The notes under the pieces were generated by a model. It was not told the origin of the DNA. It ran no database searches and saw only the letters and a list, made by a program, of their open reading frames with translations. Shown piece by piece: positions 24,126 to 32,440 of a DNA stretch of 47,852 nucleotides. Made by a program: the position numbers and the translations under genes. The stretch's first letter is position 1; the number at the start of each line of letters is the position of its first letter. Source of the DNA: JANLSE01 sp038214135 (GTDB taxonomy: Bacteria > Chloroflexota > Chloroflexia > Chloroflexales > Roseiflexaceae); the NCBI GenBank assembly GCA_038214135.1, contig JBBQSD010000038.1, positions 1 through 47,852 on the forward strand. Reading direction: 5' to 3'.

Positions 24126-24584
24126 ATGTATAGCCCATACCAAACGATGACGAAACAATCTCGTAACTTGCTCAATCGGCGCTTCTGTATTCGCAGTGTG
24201 GCGTTCCTGGTCGGCAGCGCATTCCTCAGCGGTTGCATGCTCGTTTCTGGTAGGCGTGAATCCCTTGATGCACGACCAGAAGCCGGCAACACACGGGTGA
24301 GCTTTTTGAGCGCCGAGGGCGATGAACTTGGCAGTATTGCTGTCGGTCCATCGTTCACCACCTATGAGGTGATTGTGATTATTGCTGTTGAACAGGGCGA
24401 TCTCCAGTTGGATGTATATGATGCCGATGGCGCAGCAGCAATCACACTCAAGGCCCGCCCGGACGAACAGGTGACTCGTAGCGCAAATTTGGCCTCGGAC
24501 GAGCGCGGCAATCTGCGCTATCGGGTGACGACCCATGGCGCTCGTAATGGGAACTACCAGATTTTGTACCGCCGCAAGGGGTAG
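24126..24584 (+). CDS. Putative lipoprotein of unknown function
   Basis: 152 residues from ATG 24126, which directly abuts the preceding stop; ATG 24147 is an equally good start and gives a 30-residue signal. A basic n-region, a hydrophobic segment and the lipobox LSGC are clear (SVAFLVGSAFLSGC). The mature part is a small beta-rich domain (FLSAEGDELGSIAVGPSFTT, LQLDVYDADGAAAI, GNYQILYRR). No known family is recognised. It is likely cotranscribed with ftsY and the zinc-ribbon gene. Confidence 0.68.
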   Translation: MYSPYQTMTKQSRNLLNRRFCIRSVAFLVGSAFLSGCMLVSGRRESLDARPEAGNTRVSFLSAEGDELGSIAVGPSFTTYEVIVIIAVEQGDLQLDVYDADGAAAITLKARPDEQVTRSANLASDERGNLRYRVTTHGARNGNYQILYRRKG

Positions 24585-24664
24585 CCCTCCATCCGCAGGC
24601 TTATGGAAATTGAGAAATTATTCGGGGATATGGCACCTGGCGCCTAAAGTCGCGGATGTGGATT

Positions 24665-24704
24665 GCGCAAGCCATGCTTGCGCTGCGGCAGCATGGCTGC
24701 CGCA
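24665..24704. repeat. Two adjacent palindromes upstream of glnA
   Basis: GCGCAAGC-CAT-GCTTGCGC (24665-24683) is followed directly by TGCGGCAGC-ATG-GCTGCCGCA (24684-24704). Both are perfect. They are dispersed-palindrome types in the 241-bp gap before glnA; besides them I see only an A/T-rich stretch near 24735-24815. Confidence 0.75.
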
Positions 24705-24825
24705 CTCCAGACACACAGCCGAACCCTCCCCGATTAAAATGTAATAGATCATCAGCCTGCGGGGGTATGGTGGGTGATCTTGCGACAATAACCGATAGCC
24801 AATAGTCGAAAACATAGGTAGTACC

Positions 24826-26166
24826 ATGCCACGCACAGCAAACGATATTGTGCAATTATCCGAACAACAGCGGGTTGAATTCATCAGCCTGCAATTCACC
24901 GACATTCTGGGCATGGTCAAAAATGTGACCATACCAGTCGCGCAACTGCCAGATTGTCTCGATCATGGCGTGTGGTTCGATGGTTCTTCGATTGAAGGGC
25001 TTGCGCGCAATCGAATCGCCGAGAATGACATGTATCTGGTGCCCGATCTCGATACCTATGCACTTGTTCCCTGGGATGATACCGCAGGGTTCCCAACTGC
25101 CCGGATTATTTGCGATATTCATTCACCCGATGGTCGGCCCTTCGCCGGTGATCCACGGTCTATGCTCAAGCGCGCCATCGAAGAAGCACAGCACATGGGT
25201 ATGACCTATCATGTCGCGCCGGAGATGGAGTTCTTTCTATTCAAATCCGATAGCGATGGCCGCCCTTTGCCGGTGCCACATGATGAGGCTGGCTATTTTG
25301 ATGCGACAACCGATGCGACAACCCATATTCGGCGGCGCATGGTGCGAGCATTGAATGCCTTTGGGATCGAGGTAGAGGCGACCCATCACGAGGTTGCCAT
25401 TGGCCAGCACGAGATCGATCTACGCTATACTCCAGCGCTTCAAGCTGCCGATCATGTCGTCACATTGCGAACAACCCTCAAAGCCGTTGCTCAACAGCAG
25501 GGATTGTATGCGACCTTTATGCCCAAACCACTGGCCGGGGTCGATGGCAGCGGTATGCACGTCCATCAGAGCCTGGCCGATGCACAGACGGGCCGCAGCC
25601 TGTTCTATGATGCTAATGATCCATATGGGCTCTCCAAAACTGCCCGCCATTTCATTGCTGGGTTGTTGGCGCATGCGCGTGGCATGATTGCCATTCTGGC
25701 CCCGCTGGTTAATTCCTATAAACGGCTGGTGCCCGGCTTTGAAGCACCCGTCTACCTGAGTTGGGGCCGCACCAATCGCTCGGCGCTGGTACGGGTTCCG
25801 CGCATTATTCCGGCGCGGCCACAAACAACACGAATCGAGCTGCGTTGTGCCGATCCATCGTGTAATCCGTATCTGGCCTTTGCCGTGATGTTGCGAGCCG
25901 GTTTGGATGGTATCAAGCGCGAATTGCCGTTGCAACCACCCGCCGAGGAAGATCTCTATCAGGTTGATCCACGAACGCGGCGTATGGAATTGTTGCCAAG
26001 CTCGCTTGGCGCAGCGCTGGTCGAACTGCAGAACGATGAAGTTATCGCACAGGCGATTGGCCCACATGTGCTTGAACGCTTTGTTGATGCCAAAATGCAG
26101 GAATGGGACGATTACCGGACATTCGTGAGCCAGTGGGAACTGAATCGCTATCTTTCACTGTATTGA
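24826..26166 (+). CDS. glnA: Glutamine synthetase type I
   Basis: A 446-residue dodecameric GS that makes glutamine from glutamate, ammonia and ATP. Seen: FTDILGMVKNVTIP and WFDGSSIEGL (N-terminal domain, D50-type loop), APEMEFFLF, HHEVAIGQHEIDLRY, MPKPLAGVDGSGMHVHQSL, SYKRLVPGFEAPVYLSWGRTNRSALVRVP and ADPSCNPYLAFAVML. The length and C-terminus fit the GSI-alpha type; there is no NLYDLPPEE adenylylation motif. ATG 24826 has a weak AGG upstream. The stop TGA overlaps the likely TTG start of nfi by 3 bases. Confidence 0.97.
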   Translation: MPRTANDIVQLSEQQRVEFISLQFTDILGMVKNVTIPVAQLPDCLDHGVWFDGSSIEGLARNRIAENDMYLVPDLDTYALVPWDDTAGFPTARIICDIHSPDGRPFAGDPRSMLKRAIEEAQHMGMTYHVAPEMEFFLFKSDSDGRPLPVPHDEAGYFDATTDATTHIRRRMVRALNAFGIEVEATHHEVAIGQHEIDLRYTPALQAADHVVTLRTTLKAVAQQQGLYATFMPKPLAGVDGSGMHVHQSLADAQTGRSLFYDANDPYGLSKTARHFIAGLLAHARGMIAILAPLVNSYKRLVPGFEAPVYLSWGRTNRSALVRVPRIIPARPQTTRIELRCADPSCNPYLAFAVMLRAGLDGIKRELPLQPPAEEDLYQVDPRTRRMELLPSSLGAALVELQNDEVIAQAIGPHVLERFVDAKMQEWDDYRTFVSQWELNRYLSLY

Positions 26167-26867
26167 GTGCTGTGCCTGCCAACGAATATGCCGATAATTG
26201 GCCGACGACCCTTTCCGATGCCACCCGCATCCAACAAGAACTGCGACGCCGGGTTATTACCCACGATGATCTCGGGCCGATTCGGACAGTCGCGGGGATT
26301 GATGCCGGGTATGAGGGCGATCTTGCGCGGGCGGTTGTTGTCGTCCTGGCCTTTCCCTCACTCGAACCACTCGATTATGCAATCGCCAGGCGGCCTGCCC
26401 CGCTACCCTATATTCCTGGCTTCCTATCGTTCCGTGAGGGGCCAGCTGTGATGGCTGCCCTGAATGATGTTCGTGTGCAACCAGATCTGCTGATCTGCGA
26501 TGGGCAAGGGATTGCTCACCCACGGCGTCTGGGGATCGCCAGCCATATTGGTGTGCTGGCGAACATTCCAGCCATTGGCTGCGCGAAATCGCTGCTGATT
26601 GGCAAACACACGCCCGTTCCGGATGAGCGTGGGGCCCATGTTCCGCTTACCGATAAGGGTGAGGTAATTGGGGCAGTGCTACGAACACGCAGCGGGACAA
26701 AACCGGTCTATATTTCTGTTGGGCATCGCATTGGTTTGGAACATGCAATTCAACTGGTGATGGCCTGCACAACCCGCTATCGCCTGCCGGAAACAACCCG
26801 CGCCGCCGATGGGTTAGCGTCGCATGGCCGTATCCCCAAGATAGTGGATCGTGGTGATACCGCGTAA
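26163..26867 (+). CDS. nfi: Endonuclease V (deaminated-base repair)
   Basis: 234 residues from TTG 26163, which overlaps the glnA stop (TTGA); GTG 26172 is an alternative. Endonuclease V nicks DNA one base 3' of hypoxanthine and similar lesions. Family words: AGIDAGYEG (first metal Asp), PYIPGFLSFREGP (substrate wedge and Glu), LLICDGQGIAHPRRLGIASHIGV (second Asp) and IGCAKSLLIG (Lys). The frame to 26103 overlaps glnA and is not needed. It is coupled to glnA without obvious functional reason. Confidence 0.92.
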   Translation: MSAVPANEYADNWPTTLSDATRIQQELRRRVITHDDLGPIRTVAGIDAGYEGDLARAVVVVLAFPSLEPLDYAIARRPAPLPYIPGFLSFREGPAVMAALNDVRVQPDLLICDGQGIAHPRRLGIASHIGVLANIPAIGCAKSLLIGKHTPVPDERGAHVPLTDKGEVIGAVLRTRSGTKPVYISVGHRIGLEHAIQLVMACTTRYRLPETTRAADGLASHGRIPKIVDRGDTA

Positions 26868-26870
26868 ATG

Positions 26871-26904
26871 GCCGTAGAGACGCAAGATAGTGCGTCTCTA
26901 CGGC
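26871..26904. repeat. Hairpin (14-bp perfect stem) after nfi
   Basis: GCCGTAGAGACGCA and its complement around AGATAG. It lies 4 bp after the nfi stop and could terminate transcription, though no T-run follows. It is the same family as 11584-11623. Confidence 0.7.
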
Positions 26905-26929
26905 ACAACAACCCAGAAAGCATAGGGTC

Positions 26930-28147
26930 ATGTCACGCATTGGGGCAGATGAACGGGTACATCTACGGGCAATCGAAATCCAGGCCATCGATCATCACGG
27001 GCCAGCATACATGCTGCATGATCCATTGCGCCTGGCCGATGGGTATGTCCTTGTGCCACAGGCGCTCGGCCCGCTTCTGGCACTGTTGGATGGTTCGCAC
27101 ACTTATGCTGAACTGTATACGCTGGTCAGTAAGCAACTTGGGGCTGTGAGTGGGCCAGCACTGCTGCAACAGATCCTCGATACGCTTGATCAGGCGTTTT
27201 TGCTCGATAACGACACGTTTCGGGTCGCTCTTGATCAGGCGCGAGCCACATACCGCGCAGCACCATATCGCCCACCAATGATGGCCGGCGAGGCATATCC
27301 TGAGCATCCATCCGAATTGCGGCAGTTTTTCGATCATCTGCTTGAACAAGCTGGTGATGTCGAACGCAGTTCGCCAAACAGCCGTGCGCTGCTCAGCCCA
27401 CATATCGATTACTCACGCGGCGGCCATGTGTACGCGCAGGTGTGGAAGAGTGCTGCCGATGCGGTGCGTGCCGCTGACCTGGTGTTCTTACTAGCAACCG
27501 ATCACTATAGCCCTGAGCCGATCACACTAACACACCAATCGTATGCCACGCCATATGGTGTGCTGCCAACCGATCCAGCGATTGTCGATCTGCTGGCGAA
27601 ACCGCTTGGCGATGCGGCATTTGCAGCGGAGCTGTACCATCGCCGCGAGCACTCAGTCGAACTGGTTGCGACATGGCTTCACCATATGCGCGATGGCCTG
27701 CCCTGCACGCTTGTGCCAATATTGTGCGGCTCATTTCAACAGTATACGCACAACAAGGCGCAACCAACCAACAATCCCGCGATTGCAGCGTTGGTTGCAG
27801 GGATACAACACGTGGCGGCGCAACGAAACGTGCTGTTTGTGATATCCGGTGATCTGGCGCATGTTGGCCCAGCCTTTGGCGATGCAGCGCTCAATCCAGC
27901 AACCGAACGGCGGGTGCAGGCCCAGGATCAGCGGGTGATCGAACAACTCTGTGCTGGGAATGCCGATGGGCTGCTCCAAACGATCCGTACGATTCGGGAT
28001 CGCAATAACATCTGTGGCCTGCCACCTGCGTATCTTGTATTGAGTGCGCTCGGTTCTACGCATGGTGAATTATTGGAATATGCCCGTTGCCCAGCCGATG
28101 AAACCAATACATCGGCTGTTACAATTGCCGGGATCGTGTTCAGTTAG
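26930..28147 (+). CDS. MEMO-family (AmmeMemoRadiSam B) protein with N-terminal PqqD-like domain
   Basis: 405 residues. Residues 10-95 look like a PqqD-type winged-helix peptide-binding domain (PLRLADGYVLVPQALGPLLALLDGSHTYAELYTLV, here quoted in pieces: ADGYVLVP, LLALLDGSHT, DTLDQAFLLD). Residues about 115-405 are MEMO1-like: ALLSPHIDYSRGG, LLATDH, YHRREHSVELVATWL, VPILCGSF, ISGDLAHVG and TSAVTIAG, with the His/Asp/Cys ligands of the family in place. MEMO proteins occur with AMMECR1 and a radical-SAM protein; neither partner is in the window. The start ATG 26930 has TAGGG upstream. Confidence 0.86.
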   Translation: MSRIGADERVHLRAIEIQAIDHHGPAYMLHDPLRLADGYVLVPQALGPLLALLDGSHTYAELYTLVSKQLGAVSGPALLQQILDTLDQAFLLDNDTFRVALDQARATYRAAPYRPPMMAGEAYPEHPSELRQFFDHLLEQAGDVERSSPNSRALLSPHIDYSRGGHVYAQVWKSAADAVRAADLVFLLATDHYSPEPITLTHQSYATPYGVLPTDPAIVDLLAKPLGDAAFAAELYHRREHSVELVATWLHHMRDGLPCTLVPILCGSFQQYTHNKAQPTNNPAIAALVAGIQHVAAQRNVLFVISGDLAHVGPAFGDAALNPATERRVQAQDQRVIEQLCAGNADGLLQTIRTIRDRNNICGLPPAYLVLSALGSTHGELLEYARCPADETNTSAVTIAGIVFS

Positions 28148-28154
28148 TATGCTT

Positions 28155-28297
28155 ACAGCTCTCAGCTTTCAGTCATCAGGAGTGCGAACGTGTACGTATG
28201 CGGATAGACCAATAGCTGCTTGCACAGGCAACGAATAGTTCGATATATGCTTTACTATGGGTCAAAGCTGAAAGCTGACGGCTGATAGCTGACAGCT
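28155..28297. repeat. Inverted pair of CAGCT/TCAGC arrays
   Basis: The left array 28155-28179 (CAGCTCTCAGCTTTCAG) and the right array 28266-28297 (AGCTGAAAGCTGACGGCTG and on) are imperfect reverse complements, 86 bp apart, in the 191-bp gap before recJ. The words also occur at 19857-19896. The intervening DNA shows no gene. Confidence 0.65.
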
Positions 28298-28338
28298 TGC
28301 TCAGTTAGAATAGATCTATCTACCAGAAAAGGCTTGCT

Positions 28339-30048
28339 ATGTCCGCCCGTAAAAAACGCTGGCTTATAAAAAACGCTGCGCCTCAGCAGTTCCTGGCTGA
28401 AAATAGCGCTCACTCACCAATCATCGCCAATCTCCTGTTTCAGCGTGGCCTCCATACCCAGGCTGCCGTCGATGGATTCCTCTCGTCGGATTATCGGAGC
28501 GGGTTGCACGATCCGTTTCTGATGATGGGCATGGAAGCGGCTGCCCGCCGGATCGCCCAAGCGATTGACCAACGGGAGCCAATTGCCGTCTATGGCGATT
28601 TCGATACCGATGGCGTAACGGCTGTCACGCTGTTGATGCAGGTTATCCAGGCGATGGGCGGCGATATTCGCCCATATATCCCCCACCGCCTGCGTGAGGG
28701 CTATGGCCTGAATACCGAAGCAATCGATACGCTGGCTGCCGAGGGAGTGCGCTTGCTCGTCACCGTCGATTGTGGCATCAGCAATATTCAGGAAGTGGCC
28801 CATGCACACGCGGTTGGGTTAGATGTGATTATTACCGACCATCACACGCCACCCGATCTGCTGCCAGATGCGTTGGCGGTGATCAATCCCAAGCAACCCG
28901 GTTGCACCTACCCATACAAAAATCTGGTTGGCGTTGGTATTGCCTACAAACTGGTTCAGGCGCTCGTCCGGCTGGGCCTGAAAATGCCATTGCGCGGGCG
29001 CGAGCTGCTTGATGTCGTTGCACTCGGAACCGTCACCGACATGGGGCCGCTCGATGGCGAGAATCGCATTCTGGTCAAAGCCGGGCTAGAATCGGTCAAC
29101 ACCAGCACACGCCCAGGGCTAAAGGCCTTGATCATTGCTGCTGGCTTGGTGCAGGGCACCATCACATCAAGCGATATTGGCTTCATGCTTGGGCCTCGCC
29201 TGAATGCAGCCGGGCGTCTGGATGATGCGGTGCTATCGTATCAACTACTGCTCTCGGAGACCGATGCCGATGCCATGCGCCTGGCGCAGACGCTGAACGA
29301 AGCCAATCTGCGCCGCCAGAAGCTCACCAAGGAGGTTCAGGCCGCGGCACTTGCCCAGGTTCAGGCAACTGGCAAACAGGCCAATCGGGTGGTTGTGCTG
29401 GATGCCGCTGAATATCCGGCAGGTGTGGTCGGGCTGGTGGCCTCACGATTGGTCGAAGAATTGGCCAGGCCGGTTCTGCTGATCGAGCGGGGCGAGGCGA
29501 CATCGCGTGGATCGGGGCGTTCGGTGCCTGGCTTCAATATCGTTGAGGCACTCGGCACCTGCGCCGATCTGTTCGAGCGCTATGGCGGGCATGCAGCCGC
29601 AGCCGGATTCACAATTGCGACAAGCCGCATCGCCGAACTTGAACAACGCCTGCAAGCCTATGCTGCTGATCGGCTGCCAGATAAGCCCGAATCCGAGATC
29701 GAGATTGATGCCGAGGTTCCACTCAAAGCATTATCCTGGGATCTGCTGAGTGAGCTGGGTGCGCTCGAACCATTTGGGCAGGGCAACCCGCAACCAACAT
29801 TCATGAGCAGCCGTGTACAGGTGATCAATGCAGCAACTCGTGGTGTCGATGGCCAGCATCTCAAACTGAAACTCGATGACGGCCAGGGTGGCCCGAGTTT
29901 TGATGCAATTGCGTTTCGGCTTGGGCACTTGGCTGGCTATTTCGCAAAACACCCATGGCTGGATATCATTTACACATTCGAGGCCCATAAATGGAATGGG
30001 CAGAGTAATCTGCAACTCAATGTCAAGGATCTACGCCGAGCACAGTAA
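28339..30048 (+). CDS. recJ: Single-stranded-DNA-specific exonuclease RecJ
   Basis: A 569-residue DHH-superfamily 5'-3' exonuclease used in recombination and mismatch repair. Seen: YGDFDTDGVTAVTLL (motif I), VTVDCGISN, IITDHHTPPD (motif III DHH), LGTVTDMGPLDGENR, a DHHA1 domain near 340-450 (GVVGLVASRL, SRGSGRSVPGFN, GGHAAAAGF) and the C-terminal OB domain (ALEPFGQGNPQPTF). The length is normal. ATG 28339 has AAGG upstream. Confidence 0.96.
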   Translation: MSARKKRWLIKNAAPQQFLAENSAHSPIIANLLFQRGLHTQAAVDGFLSSDYRSGLHDPFLMMGMEAAARRIAQAIDQREPIAVYGDFDTDGVTAVTLLMQVIQAMGGDIRPYIPHRLREGYGLNTEAIDTLAAEGVRLLVTVDCGISNIQEVAHAHAVGLDVIITDHHTPPDLLPDALAVINPKQPGCTYPYKNLVGVGIAYKLVQALVRLGLKMPLRGRELLDVVALGTVTDMGPLDGENRILVKAGLESVNTSTRPGLKALIIAAGLVQGTITSSDIGFMLGPRLNAAGRLDDAVLSYQLLLSETDADAMRLAQTLNEANLRRQKLTKEVQAAALAQVQATGKQANRVVVLDAAEYPAGVVGLVASRLVEELARPVLLIERGEATSRGSGRSVPGFNIVEALGTCADLFERYGGHAAAAGFTIATSRIAELEQRLQAYAADRLPDKPESEIEIDAEVPLKALSWDLLSELGALEPFGQGNPQPTFMSSRVQVINAATRGVDGQHLKLKLDDGQGGPSFDAIAFRLGHLAGYFAKHPWLDIIYTFEAHKWNGQSNLQLNVKDLRRAQ

Positions 30049-30069
30049 ATCAATTTGTATTGCTTCACC

Positions 30070-30118
30070 CTGCCACTCTTCCCCTCTCCCAATGGGAGCG
30101 GGGTTAGGGGTGAGGGAT
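30070..30118. repeat. CCCCTCTCCCA/TGGGAGCGGGG dispersed element
   Basis: A short hairpin (CCCCTCTCCCA, ATGGGAGCGGGG) is followed by TTAGGGGTGAGGG in the gap before gltX. It is related to the 105-bp element inside the GT39 gene (6119-6223). Confidence 0.65.
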
Positions 30119-30140
30119 AAAGAGCTATCAGGAGAACTGC

Positions 30141-31637
30141 ATGCCAATAGAAATCACCGGGCCGGTTCGTGTCCGCTTCGCCCCTAGCCCAACCGGCTTC
30201 CTCCATATTGGCGGAGTACGAACGGCGCTGTTTAACTGGGTGTTCGCCAAGCACTATGGCGGCCAATTCCTGTTACGGATCGAGGATACCGACGAAAAGC
30301 GCTTTGTGCCTGGTGCTGCCGATAATCTGATCGATTCGCTGCACTGGGTTGGGATCGAATGGGATGAAGGGCCAGATATTGGTGGCCCCTACGGCCCCTA
30401 CGTTCAGTCAGAGCGCCACGAACAGGGCATCTATACGCCATATATCGAGCAACTGCTGGCCGATGGCAATGCCTACATGTCATTTACGACAGAGGTAGAG
30501 CTGGCCGAGATGAAAGCCGCCGCCGAGGCGCGTGGCATCAAGGCCTTCCGCTTTCGCGGGCCAGAGCGTGATTGGCCGCTTGAACGCCAGCGCGAATATG
30601 CTGCACAGGGCCACCCATATACTGTGCGGCTGAAAGTGCCAATGCAGGGAATTACAACATTCACCGATCTTGTGCGCGGCGGCAGTGGCATCAGCGTCAA
30701 TAATGCCGACATGTATGATCTTGTGTTGGTCAAATCAACCGGCATGCCACTCTATCATCTGGCCCATCTTGTTGACGATCATCTGATGAAGATCACGCAT
30801 GTGATGCGTAGCGATGAATGGGTGCCAAGTGCGCCATACCATGTCCTGATCTATCAGGCGTTGGGGCTCACCCAGCCAGCCTTCGTCCATCTGCCAACCA
30901 TCCAGCGCCAGGATGGCCGTGGCAAGCTCTCCAAGCGCAAGGATGATGTGGCCGCCAATCGCTTCTGGGAGCGCGGTTATCTGGCTGAGGCCATGTTCAA
31001 CTATCTGGCACTGCAGGGCTGGAGCTATGATGATCACACCGAGATTATGTCACGTGAGGAAGTGATTGAGCGCTTCACGCTTGATCGTGTGCAGCCATCG
31101 CCAGCTCGCTGGAACCCCGATAAGCTGAAGGATATGAATGGATTGTACATTCGCAAGCTTTCGACACGAGCAGTTGCCGAGCGGATCGCGCCCTATCTAG
31201 CCCAGGCCGGGCTGGTATCCAACCCGCCAAGCGCTGCCGATCTGGCCTATATCGAACACCTGACTCCAATGGTGCATGAGCGGCTCGAAGAACTGGGCGA
31301 AGCGCCAGAATTGCTGGATTTCTTCTTCCAGGAAGTAACGTACCCTGATCCAGCGCTGCTCATCCCCAAGAAGATGGATGCTGCAACAACGATGCAGGCG
31401 CTTCAGGCAGCCCAGGATCGATTAGCATCGATTGAGTTATGGGTGCCAAGTGCGCTTGAGGAAGAGCTGCGCGCACTCGCGGAGGAACTCCAGATCAAGC
31501 CAGGCCCATTGTTTGGCGCAATTCGGGTGGCTGTCAGTGGCCGAACGGTTGCACCGCCATTGTTCGAAATGCTGGTCGCAATCGGCAAACAGCGCACGCT
31601 TGATCGCATACAGGCCGCCATCAGCATTCTTGCCTAG
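30141..31637 (+). CDS. gltX: Glutamyl-tRNA synthetase
   Basis: A 498-residue class I synthetase that charges tRNA-Glu. Seen: VRFAPSPTGFLHIGGVRTALFNW (HIGH region, quoted across residues 9-31), RIEDTDEKRF, GPYVQSERH, TGMPLYHLAHLVDDHLM, WVPSAPYHVLIYQALG, KLSKRKDD (KMSKS variant) and a C-terminal anticodon-binding helical domain (RLEELGEAPELLDFFF to the end). ATG 30141 has AGGAGAAC at good spacing. It reads alone, with the dispersed repeat upstream. Confidence 0.97.
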   Translation: MPIEITGPVRVRFAPSPTGFLHIGGVRTALFNWVFAKHYGGQFLLRIEDTDEKRFVPGAADNLIDSLHWVGIEWDEGPDIGGPYGPYVQSERHEQGIYTPYIEQLLADGNAYMSFTTEVELAEMKAAAEARGIKAFRFRGPERDWPLERQREYAAQGHPYTVRLKVPMQGITTFTDLVRGGSGISVNNADMYDLVLVKSTGMPLYHLAHLVDDHLMKITHVMRSDEWVPSAPYHVLIYQALGLTQPAFVHLPTIQRQDGRGKLSKRKDDVAANRFWERGYLAEAMFNYLALQGWSYDDHTEIMSREEVIERFTLDRVQPSPARWNPDKLKDMNGLYIRKLSTRAVAERIAPYLAQAGLVSNPPSAADLAYIEHLTPMVHERLEELGEAPELLDFFFQEVTYPDPALLIPKKMDAATTMQALQAAQDRLASIELWVPSALEEELRALAEELQIKPGPLFGAIRVAVSGRTVAPPLFEMLVAIGKQRTLDRIQAAISILA

Positions 31638-31673
31638 TAGGGCATCTAAGCGCATGTGATGGGCATATCTGCC

Positions 31674-31694
31674 TGGGCGTATGCGCTACGCCCA
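31674..31694. terminator. Hairpin between converging genes
   Basis: TGGGCGTA-TGCGC-TACGCCCA, an 8-bp perfect stem, lies 37 bp after the gltX stop and 48 bp from the end of the opposing gene. It could serve both genes; no T-run follows. Confidence 0.4.
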
Positions 31695-31741
31695 ACCCCG
31701 CAGAAAACGATGGATGGAGTACGAGTTGCGAACTGGCTTTG

Positions 31742-32410
31742 TTACGAAACCTCATAGATCCAATCTAGGCGATCCTTCTCACGAACATAGATCGTCTCCA
31801 CAAAGCGATAGATATCCTGCACCGGTTGGATCGCGGCATAGCCATGTTTCAGGAAGCGATGGATCTCGGCCATGCCAACCATATGGGCAAGTTGCTCGGT
31901 TCGTTCTAATCCGATGCGAATGAGCGGCTTCCCACCGGTGCGGAACACATTATAGAGTGCAGTTCGCACAAGCTCCAGTTGGGTTAGACGTTCGGCATAA
32001 TTATTGGAGAGATGATAGGCCTGATCATACTGCTGTTCATCAAAATCCAATCCAATGCACATGGTGATCAGATGATGAACAACAATTTCATCGAGGCGAT
32101 TCGAGATATCAAGCAATTGCAGAGCCGGCTCAACATCACGCATCGTCAGGCCAGGGACAACATGAATGAACTGGCGTAGCCGCCGTGCCTGATCATCGCG
32201 GGCGGCAAAATCGCGTGGGCCATACATCTCATTGAAGAAGAACTCACCGATGGCCTGATACTGCGGCTCTGCGGCAAGATCGGCATGATCACGGCGTAAC
32301 CGTGCGGATTGGAATGTTTGAAGGGCAATCTTATACTGACGGGCAGGCATGGCGGTAGAACTGCATCGCGGCTCAGGCAACAGAGCACCTGAACGCAATG
32401 CAGCGTTCAT
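31742..32410 (-). CDS. Conserved hypothetical protein (FFxxMYGPRDF family)
   Basis: 222 residues from ATG 32410; ATG 32350 (202 residues, QYKIALQTFQ start) is an equally likely start because the upstream AAAGG directly touches the first ATG. Mostly helical. The clearest word is FFFNEMYGPRDFAARDDQARRL (quoted in parts: EFFFNEMYG, PRDFAARD), which I recall as the hallmark of a widespread uncharacterised family. No signal peptide or membrane helix. It is the last gene of the leftward run, 31 bp after the TPR gene. The function is unknown. Confidence 0.72.
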   Translation of the reverse strand: MNAALRSGALLPEPRCSSTAMPARQYKIALQTFQSARLRRDHADLAAEPQYQAIGEFFFNEMYGPRDFAARDDQARRLRQFIHVVPGLTMRDVEPALQLLDISNRLDEIVVHHLITMCIGLDFDEQQYDQAYHLSNNYAERLTQLELVRTALYNVFRTGGKPLIRIGLERTEQLAHMVGMAEIHRFLKHGYAAIQPVQDIYRFVETIYVREKDRLDWIYEVS

Positions 32411-32440
32411 CCTTTCAGCAAATAGTCAAGAATAGGCAAT

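Noticed and set aside
25420..26067. 215-aa ORF antisense to glnA
   Set aside because: A shadow of glnA with Trp/His/Arg-rich composition and no ribosome site.
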